DNA of 5,827 nucleotides from an uncultured Eubacteriales bacterium (GTDB lineage Bacteria; Bacillota; Clostridia; Christensenellales; Borkfalkiaceae), in assembly GCA_905207385.1 (NCBI GenBank), contig CAJLLH010000084.1, positions 1-5,827 of the forward strand. Reading direction: 5' to 3'. Below, piece after piece: positions 1-4,399 of this stretch. The notes beneath the pieces were generated by a model. It did not search any database and was not told the DNA's origin. It saw nothing but the letters and a program-made list of their open reading frames with translations. Each line of letters begins with the position of its first letter. Position 1 is the stretch's first letter. A program made the translations under genes and the position numbers.

Positions 1-84
1 AGATAGTGCGCCGACGCGGCGGCGGTGAGTTTCTCCGGCAGCGTGTCGGCAAGCGTCAGCGACACCGCTATATGGCCCTCTTCG
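1..84 (-). other. Probable inverted or chimeric junction segment upstream of the glmS remnant
   Basis: In the + direction this segment does not read as GlmS. The glmS frame has a TAG at 4-6, and the residues before the GVYFIGRG motif (a Ser/Ala-rich run) do not resemble the expected helical linker. The other two + frames do not match either. On the minus strand one frame is open across the whole segment and reads helix-like sequence including LADTLPEKLTAAASAHY. That is reminiscent of the linker that normally precedes the second SIS domain of GlmS itself. A short inverted repeat, GCCC (75-78) with GGGC (84-87), sits at the apparent breakpoint, as would suit a foldback. I infer a local inversion, an amplification/assembly chimera, or an unrelated minus-strand gene end; the similarity to GlmS is by eye only. 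Confidence 0.35.
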
Positions 85-522
85 GGCGTGTATTTCATAG
101 GCAGAGGAATGGATTATCCCGTCGCGCTGGAGGGCAGCCTTAAGCTGAAGGAAGTTTCTTACGTGCCGGGCGAAGGCTATCCTGCGGGCGAGCTTAAGCA
201 CGGAACGATTGCGCTTATAGACGGCGGCACGCTCACCGTTGCGGTAATAACCGATAAAACGCTGGGCGAAAAGACGGCGTCGGCTGTGGAACAGATATGC
301 TCGCGCGGAGGAAGGGCGGCGGTGGTATGCTTTAAAGGCTGCGCGCCGCTCAGCCTTAAGGAGCGCGCCGAATTCTTTATAGAAGTGCCTGCATGCAGCG
401 CATTTCTTTCGCCCGTTGTTTCGGTTATTCCGCTTCAGCTGATAGCTTACCGCACGGCGGTAATTTTGGGCCGCGACCCCGATAAGCCGCGGAATCTTGC
501 AAAGAGTGTTACCGTTGAATAA
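25..522 (+). CDS. glmS: Glutamine--fructose-6-phosphate aminotransferase (isomerizing), C-terminal fragment
   Basis: GlmS makes glucosamine-6-phosphate from fructose-6-phosphate and glutamine, the first step toward UDP-GlcNAc for peptidoglycan; it is cytoplasmic. Only the end of the second SIS (isomerase) domain is present, about 145 of roughly 600 residues. From codon 21 (position 85) it reads GVYFIGRG, then ALEGSLKLKE (residues 34-43), GELKHG (55-60) and the terminal NLAKSVTVE (157-165). By comparison with E. coli GlmS, Lys42/Glu43, His59 and Lys160 correspond to the isomerase residues Lys485/Glu488 region, His504 and Lys603. The glutaminase domain and first SIS domain are missing. The GTG at 25 is only the first possible start after the in-frame TAG at 4-6; it has no ribosome site, and codons 1-20 do not look like GlmS, so this is not a genuine start. 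The gene ends at a TAA followed within 6 bases by a terminator. The family assignment is secure; whether the truncation is real or an artifact is open. Confidence 0.9.
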   Translation: MSFSGSVSASVSDTAIWPSSGVYFIGRGMDYPVALEGSLKLKEVSYVPGEGYPAGELKHGTIALIDGGTLTVAVITDKTLGEKTASAVEQICSRGGRAAVVCFKGCAPLSLKERAEFFIEVPACSAFLSPVVSVIPLQLIAYRTAVILGRDPDKPRNLAKSVTVE

Positions 523-527
523 ACAGA

Positions 528-563
528 GCGTGTGCGCGGGTACCCGCGCACACGCCTTATTTT
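528..563 (+). terminator. Intrinsic terminator of glmS
   Basis: Positions 528-555 are a perfect 28-base palindrome: arm GCGTGTGCGCGGG (528-540), TA, then its exact complement (543-555). In RNA this gives a 12-bp GC-rich stem with a GUAC tetraloop. It is followed by TTATTTTA (557-564). It begins 5 bases after the glmS stop codon and separates glmS from galE, which has its own promoter. The reverse direction lacks a good T-run, so it probably acts mainly on + strand transcripts. Confidence 0.9.
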
Positions 564-625
564 ATGTTTAGGCACAAATTGTTGATTTTTCGACCTGTTT
601 GCCCGCGCTGATTTTTGTCTATCTG

Positions 626-654
626 TTGACATATGGTTCGCCATACTTTATAAT
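626..654 (+). promoter_or_regulatory. Consensus sigma-70/sigma-A promoter of galE
   Basis: TTGACA at 626-631 and TATAAT at 649-654 are both perfect consensus hexamers with the optimal 17-base spacer. Transcription would start near 661, giving a leader of about 42 bases before the galE GTG. No obvious operator overlaps the elements, so strong, largely constitutive expression is inferred. Confidence 0.9.
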
Positions 655-690
655 TGAATTGTCGCGTAAAGTTACAGGCTGCGGCAGAAT

Positions 691-698
691 AAAGGAGG
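691..698 (+). promoter_or_regulatory. Ribosome binding site that fixes the galE start
   Basis: AAAGGAGG lies 5 bases before GTG 704. It decides between the longer open frame beginning with TTG at 599, which would start upstream of the promoter, and the GTG at 704. With GTG the protein begins directly at the Rossmann beta strand, as in E. coli GalE. Confidence 0.88.
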
Positions 699-703
699 AC
701 AGT

Positions 704-1723
704 GTGGAAAACATTCTTGTTACGGGCGGCGCCGGATATATCGGAAGTCATACCGTGGTGGAACTTCTTGAAAATGGCTACGGCGTTGTTGTTGTGGATA
801 ATCTTTCCAATTCCAGCAAGGAAAGTCTTAAGCGCGTTAAAAAGATAACGGGCAAGGACGTTAAATTCTACGAAGCCGACGTGCGCGATCGCGCGGCTAT
901 GGAAAAGATTTTTACCGAAAACAAAATTGACTACGTAATTCACTTTGCGGGGCTCAAAGCAGTTGGCGAAAGCTGCGTAAAGCCTGTAGAATATTACGAT
1001 AACAACCTCGGCGGCACGCTTGTACTGCTCGACGTTATGCGTTCGCACGGCTGCAAAAAAATAGTTTTCTCTTCCTCTGCAACCGTTTACGGCACTCCCG
1101 AAAGGCTTCCCCTCGACGAAACCTGCCGTACGGGCGGAACTACCAACCCTTACGGCACAAGCAAGTATTTCCAGGAAATAATGCTTGAAGACGTTTACAA
1201 GGCGGATAAAGAGTGGACTGTTGTCCTTCTCAGGTATTTCAACCCCGTAGGCGCGCACGAAAGCGGGCTTATAGGCGAAGACCCCCGCGGCATACCCAAC
1301 AACCTTACCCCTTATATAGCAAAAGTCGCCATAGGCGAGCTTAAGGAAGTAGGCGTGTTCGGCAACGATTATCCCACTCCCGACGGAACGGGCGTGCGCG
1401 ACTATATACACGTCGTAGACCTTGCAAAAGGTCACGTTGCCGCTATAAATAAAATAAAGAACAGCGGCGTGTACGTTTATAACCTCGGCACAGGCGTAGG
1501 TTACAGCGTTCTCGACGTAATTCACGCTTACGAAAAAGCGTGCGGTCACGCCATACCTTATTCCATCAAGCCACGCCGTCCCGGCGATATAGCTTCCTGC
1601 TATGCCGACGCTTCCAAGGCGGAAAGGGAACTCGGCTGGAAAGCTCAGTACGGCATAGACGAAATGTGCTCGTCGTCCTGGAACTGGCAGTGCAACAACC
1701 CTAAAGGATACAGCGAAGATTAA
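704..1723 (+). CDS. galE: UDP-glucose 4-epimerase (probably also acts on UDP-GlcNAc/GalNAc)
   Basis: GalE interconverts UDP-glucose and UDP-galactose using tightly bound NAD+, in the Leloir pathway and in supply of precursors for surface polysaccharides. The product has 339 residues (E. coli: 338). Visible features of this extended short-chain dehydrogenase are the nucleotide-binding GGAGYIGSH (8-16), the NAD ribose-binding Asp32 in [19 protein letters not shown] (81-90), FSSSATVYG (122-130) with catalytic Ser125, and YGTSK (150-154) with catalytic Tyr150 and Lys154. The substrate-binding C-terminal part includes [18 protein letters not shown] and a typical WNWQ...NPKGY end. At the position of E. 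coli Tyr299 there is Cys299, as in human GALE Cys307; the smaller side chain is known to admit N-acetylated sugars. It is monocistronic, between its own promoter and a terminator. Assignment is near certain; the broader substrate range is inferred from that one residue and the neighbouring glmS end. Confidence 0.97.
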   Translation: MENILVTGGAGYIGSHTVVELLENGYGVVVVDNLSNSSKESLKRVKKITGKDVKFYEADVRDRAAMEKIFTENKIDYVIHFAGLKAVGESCVKPVEYYDNNLGGTLVLLDVMRSHGCKKIVFSSSATVYGTPERLPLDETCRTGGTTNPYGTSKYFQEIMLEDVYKADKEWTVVLLRYFNPVGAHESGLIGEDPRGIPNNLTPYIAKVAIGELKEVGVFGNDYPTPDGTGVRDYIHVVDLAKGHVAAINKIKNSGVYVYNLGTGVGYSVLDVIHAYEKACGHAIPYSIKPRRPGDIASCYADASKAERELGWKAQYGIDEMCSSSWNWQCNNPKGYSED

Positions 1724-1771
1724 CTGTCGCACAAAATAAGGTGCGGCGGTCTTGTAGGCTTTATAAAAAGC

Positions 1772-1809
1772 GCGCCCCGCAAATTTTGCCTTGCGGAGCG
1801 CATTTTTTT
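1772..1809 (+). terminator. Intrinsic terminator after galE
   Basis: The arm GCGCCCCGCAA (1772-1782) pairs with TTGCGGAGCGC (1791-1801), with one C/A mismatch and an 8-base loop, and is followed by A and seven Ts (1803-1809). It lies about 50 bases past the galE stop and insulates the phosphate operon from galE readthrough. Confidence 0.88.
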
Positions 1810-1823
1810 ACAACTTTTTTACA
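1807..1823 (+). promoter_or_regulatory. Upstream pair of TTTACA half-sites, possible auxiliary PHO box
   Basis: TTTACA occurs at 1807-1812 and 1818-1823, exactly 11 bp apart, the same word and spacing as the main box at 1870. The first copy overlaps the end of the galE terminator T-run, so part of the match could come from T-richness. The distance from 1807 to 1870 is 63 bp, about six helical turns, so both sites would lie on a similar face of the DNA. B. subtilis Pho promoters can carry secondary upstream PhoP sites; here this is inference. Confidence 0.4.
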
Positions 1824-1869
1824 GTTAGCCTCTCAAACGGCGGCAAAAACGGTTTTTTTGGTAAAAAAT

Positions 1870-1908
1870 TTTACAAATTTATTACAAGTTTGTGAAAGTT
1901 ATATTACA
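1870..1908 (+). promoter_or_regulatory. PHO box: four 11-bp-phased PhoP/PhoB-type half-sites
   Basis: Six-base words begin at 1870 (TTTACA), 1881 (ATTACA), 1892 (GTGAAA, degenerate) and 1903 (ATTACA), each exactly 11 bp after the last, so each pair has a 5-bp spacer. This matches the known B. subtilis PhoP pattern of TT(A/T/C)ACA direct repeats and the 11-bp repeat of E. coli PhoB boxes. Relative to a start inferred near 1930, the array covers about -60 to -22, where a PhoP-activated core box is expected. A good -35 hexamer is absent, as is usual for activator-dependent promoters. Downstream lie a phosphate transporter and a PhoB/PhoR-like pair, which supports the call. Confidence 0.75.
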
Positions 1909-1917
1909 GCTTACTGT

Positions 1918-1923
1918 TACAAT
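1918..1923 (+). promoter_or_regulatory. -10 element of the phosphate operon
   Basis: TACAAT differs from TATAAT at one base and lies 9 bp after the last PHO half-site. The region 17 bp upstream (about 1895-1900, AAAGTT) has no recognisable -35, suggesting dependence on the bound regulator. The predicted start near 1930 leaves a leader of about 20 bases containing AAAGGAG (1936-1942). Confidence 0.6.
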
Positions 1924-1949
1924 AGTTATAGCATCAAAGGAGAAATTTA

Positions 1950-3605
1950 ATGGATTTTGCAGAATTGACCCCGACCAGCAGCGTCATATTGCTTCTTGTC
2001 GGGCTGGGCGTCTTTTTGCTCGGTTTCAAGTTCCTCGGCGACAGTATTGAAAAACTGTCGGCAAGCAAGCTTCGCGCGCTCTTCAACAAGGCGGCGGGCA
2101 ACCGCTTTGCAGGCGTCGGAATAGGCGCTCTCGCTACAGCTATCGTTCAGTCATCGTCGGTAACCACGGTTATGGTCGTCGGCTTCGTAAATGCGGGCGT
2201 AATGTCGCTTATGCAGGCGGCGGCAGTTATCATGGGCGCCAACATCGGCACAACCATAACGGGTTGGCTTGTATGGCTCAACCAGTTCAACGTCATGATG
2301 TACGCAATGCTCCTTACTCTTGTGGGACTCGTCATGACGATGGTTACAAAAAATAACAAGGTCAACACCGCTGGCACGCTTGTGGCTTCGCTCGGCCTTG
2401 TATTTGTCGGACTTGAAATAATGTCCGGCTCAATGGCGGGTTTCGCGCAGGAAGAAGGCGTGAAAAACGCTCTCCAGTCTGTTACGAACCCCGTATTGCT
2501 CCTTCTTATAGGCGCGGGCATAACGGCGGTGGTACAGTCTTCCAGCGCGGTAACTTCGGTGCTTATAGTTATGGCGCAGTCGGGTCTTATAATAGGCGGA
2601 GGCGGCAACGGAATTCTTTTCGTCGTTATGGGTACGAACATGGGTACGTGCATAACGGCGGTAATATCTTCCGTAGGCGCAAATACAAACGCAAAGCGCG
2701 CTTGTCTTTATCACCTTCTTTTCAACGTCATCGGCACGCTTATATTCCTGCCGTTTATCTGGATATTTGACGGATTCTACGAAGACGTGCTGATGAAGTG
2801 GTTCGACAATCCCACTACCTGCATAACGTTCTTCCATACGGCGTTCAACGTAATATGCACGGCGATTTACCTGCCTTTCATCAAGTACCTTGTAAAGCTT
2901 ACCGAAATTATCATACCCGACGGCAAAAAGAAAAAGAAGAATACCGGCAGCGAAGGCTTTATGGATAAAAGGTTTTTGGTTACCCCTTCGCTTGCGATAG
3001 GTCAGCTTGTAAAGCAGACTACATACACCGCGGGCATAGCAGTAAAAAGCCTTAACGCGGCGGTAGAGTCGCTTGTTACCAGAGACGACAATAAAATAGA
3101 CGGCGTAAAGCAGGACGTTGCAAAGGTCAACGAACTTTCCAAGGAGATTACCGATTACCTTATTGAGGTATCGGCAAAAGATATTTCGCTTTCCGACGAA
3201 AAGCTTGTAAATACACTGCACAAAGATAATATCGACATCGTGCGCATTGCCGACATCGCCGACAACATAACGGGTTATACCTTAAAATCTATCGAGGAAA
3301 CGGTTATATTCTCCGATACGGTAAAGCACGGCATAAACAGACTTATGAGCCTTATAAACGAACAGTACGAGCTCGTGGTCGATATAGTCGAAAATAACGA
3401 TATAGTAAAAATGAAACAGTCCGACGAGATAGAGCAGGAGATAGACTCTACAAAAAAGAGGCTTCTCGACGAGCATATCCAGCGCATGGTGCGCGGCGAA
3501 TGCAATGCGGAAAACAACAGTCTTTTTGTAAGCCTTATTTCAAATCTGGAAAGGGTAGGCGACCACCTCAGCATTATGGCGCATTCGGTGGAGGAACTTG
3601 CCTGA
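1950..3605 (+). CDS. Na+/phosphate cotransporter with C-terminal PhoU-like domain (NptA/YjbB family)
   Basis: This 551-residue membrane protein probably moves inorganic phosphate coupled to sodium. The membrane part (about 1-320) contains the two inverted Na_Pi_cotrans repeats, each with a QSSS motif (67-70 and 196-199) followed by a glycine/asparagine motif, GANIGTT (96-102) and GTNMGT (228-233). A lysine-rich cytoplasmic linker (326-330) leads to a helical PhoU-like region (about 350-551). The second PhoU half keeps the metal-type E-x3-D motif in NLERVGDH (Glu534, Asp538). The first half reads VRIADIADNI, with Val431 where Glu is usual, so that site looks degenerate. ATG 1950 is preceded by AAAGGAG with 7-base spacing. 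A PHO box lies directly upstream and the response regulator begins 33 bases downstream. Family members import phosphate (Vibrio NptA) or can export it (E. coli YjbB); PHO-box control favours import here, as inference. Confidence 0.95.
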   Translation: MDFAELTPTSSVILLLVGLGVFLLGFKFLGDSIEKLSASKLRALFNKAAGNRFAGVGIGALATAIVQSSSVTTVMVVGFVNAGVMSLMQAAAVIMGANIGTTITGWLVWLNQFNVMMYAMLLTLVGLVMTMVTKNNKVNTAGTLVASLGLVFVGLEIMSGSMAGFAQEEGVKNALQSVTNPVLLLLIGAGITAVVQSSSAVTSVLIVMAQSGLIIGGGGNGILFVVMGTNMGTCITAVISSVGANTNAKRACLYHLLFNVIGTLIFLPFIWIFDGFYEDVLMKWFDNPTTCITFFHTAFNVICTAIYLPFIKYLVKLTEIIIPDGKKKKKNTGSEGFMDKRFLVTPSLAIGQLVKQTTYTAGIAVKSLNAAVESLVTRDDNKIDGVKQDVAKVNELSKEITDYLIEVSAKDISLSDEKLVNTLHKDNIDIVRIADIADNITGYTLKSIEETVIFSDTVKHGINRLMSLINEQYELVVDIVENNDIVKMKQSDEIEQEIDSTKKRLLDEHIQRMVRGECNAENNSLFVSLISNLERVGDHLSIMAHSVEELA

Positions 3606-3638
3606 CGTTCTGTCGCGCACGGCGCGGAGGATATTTTA

Positions 3639-4289
3639 ATGAACGGAACGGTTTTTGCGCTTGAAGACGACGCAAGCATAAGCGGGCTTATAAGGGTCGC
3701 GCTTGAAATGAACGGAATAAAGTTTGAAGCGTATTCAAACATTAAAGACTTTACCGCCGCACTGGAAAAAATTCAGCCCGACGTTGCTCTTCTGGACATA
3801 ATGCTTCCCGACGGAAATGGGCTCGACGTGCTGCGCATGGTAAAATCGCGCTATCCTTCGGTTGCGTGCATAATGCTTTCAGCGCTTTCAAAGGAAGAGG
3901 ACAAAGTAAACGGTCTTAACCTCGGCGCGGACGACTATGTAGCCAAACCTTTTTCCGTGCTCGAGCTAACTGCCAGGGTAAACGCCGCGCTCCGCCGCAA
4001 AAAGAAAACCGACGCTGTAACAATCGGCAATCTTACGCTTAACTGCGACACAATGGAAGTAACTTTAAACGGCGAGCGGCTGGAGCTTAACAAAAAGGAG
4101 TTTGAACTTCTTAAGTACTTTATGCAGCACCCCGGCAAGGTTCTTTCCCGCGAGGTGATACTTCTTGAAGTATGGGGCTACGAACAGGGCGAAACCCGTA
4201 CGCTGGACAACCATATTTCCCGTTTAAGAAAGCTCGGCATAACCAACCTTGAAACTGTTTTCGGCGTAGGTTACAGGCTTAGCGTATAA
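3639..4289 (+). CDS. OmpR/PhoB-family response regulator (PhoB/PhoP-like)
   Basis: This 216-residue transcription factor has an N-terminal receiver domain (about 3-118) and a C-terminal winged-helix DNA-binding domain (about 125-216). The receiver shows the acidic pocket Glu9-Asp10-Asp11, phospho-acceptor Asp53 in LLDIMLPDG, switch Ser81 in MLSAL, Tyr100 and conserved Lys103 in VAKPF. The effector domain shows LNKKEFELLKYFMQHPGKVL, then TRTLDNHISRLRKLG (recognition helix region) and the wing FGVGYRLSV. At 216 residues it is slightly shorter than PhoB (229), with a compact recognition-helix/wing segment. The start has GGAGG (3626-3630) 8 bases upstream, and it follows the transporter by 33 bases, so co-transcription is likely. 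Its position between a PHO-boxed phosphate transporter and a PhoR-like kinase suggests a phosphate-starvation regulator that binds the 1870-1908 repeats and so controls its own operon. Family certain; phosphate role inferred from context. Confidence 0.95.
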   Translation: MNGTVFALEDDASISGLIRVALEMNGIKFEAYSNIKDFTAALEKIQPDVALLDIMLPDGNGLDVLRMVKSRYPSVACIMLSALSKEEDKVNGLNLGADDYVAKPFSVLELTARVNAALRRKKKTDAVTIGNLTLNCDTMEVTLNGERLELNKKEFELLKYFMQHPGKVLSREVILLEVWGYEQGETRTLDNHISRLRKLGITNLETVFGVGYRLSV

Positions 4290-4340
4290 CAGCCGCAGAC
4301 GCGTTAATCGGCGCATATGTGCGGTCAAATAAAATAATTG

Positions 4341-4387
4341 GCGCTGCCGCGCCTTGCGCTTTTAAAGTGCGGTAGCGGCGGCGCTTT
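4341..4387 (+). other. GC-rich hairpin between regulator and kinase (possible attenuator)
   Basis: GCGCTGCCGC (4341-4350) pairs with GCGGCGGCGC (4375-4384), giving ten pairs with one G-U. An inner stem forms from GCGCT (4356-4360) and AGTGC (4366-4370), separated by an internal loop. Only TTT follows, then an AT-rich stretch, so it is a weak terminator at best. It ends 15 bases before the kinase ATG. It may cause partial termination, protect the upstream mRNA end, or reduce kinase translation, making less kinase than regulator. Confidence 0.6.
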
Positions 4388-4399
4388 GCATTAATTATT

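Noticed and set aside
599..703. Upstream extension of galE from TTG 599
   Set aside because: It would start upstream of the consensus promoter. The Rossmann strand begins right after GTG 704, which has a strong ribosome site.
557..1732. Long minus-strand open frame (391 codons) opposite galE
   Set aside because: It is longer than galE but has no recognisable domain and no ribosome site, and it runs through the galE promoter and leader. galE has all catalytic motifs in the + frame, so this is a codon-bias shadow.
1741..1950. 69-codon + frame between galE and the transporter
   Set aside because: It contains the galE terminator and the PHO box/-10 region and lacks a ribosome site, so it is regulatory DNA rather than a gene.
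2430..3221. Minus-strand open frame of 263 codons opposite the transporter
   Set aside because: Low-complexity Tyr/Arg-rich translation with no family features; the + frame is a clear Na/Pi cotransporter.
3275..3742. Minus-strand open frame spanning the transporter/regulator boundary
   Set aside because: Ser/Ile-rich translation typical of antisense of helical protein genes; both + genes here have motifs and ribosome sites.
4304..4335. Possible separate kinase promoter (TTAATC ... TAAAAT) and near-palindrome GCGCATATGTGC at 4311
   Set aside because: The -35 match is poor and spacing is about 20 bases; the palindrome is short and imperfect. Not enough to claim a promoter or operator.
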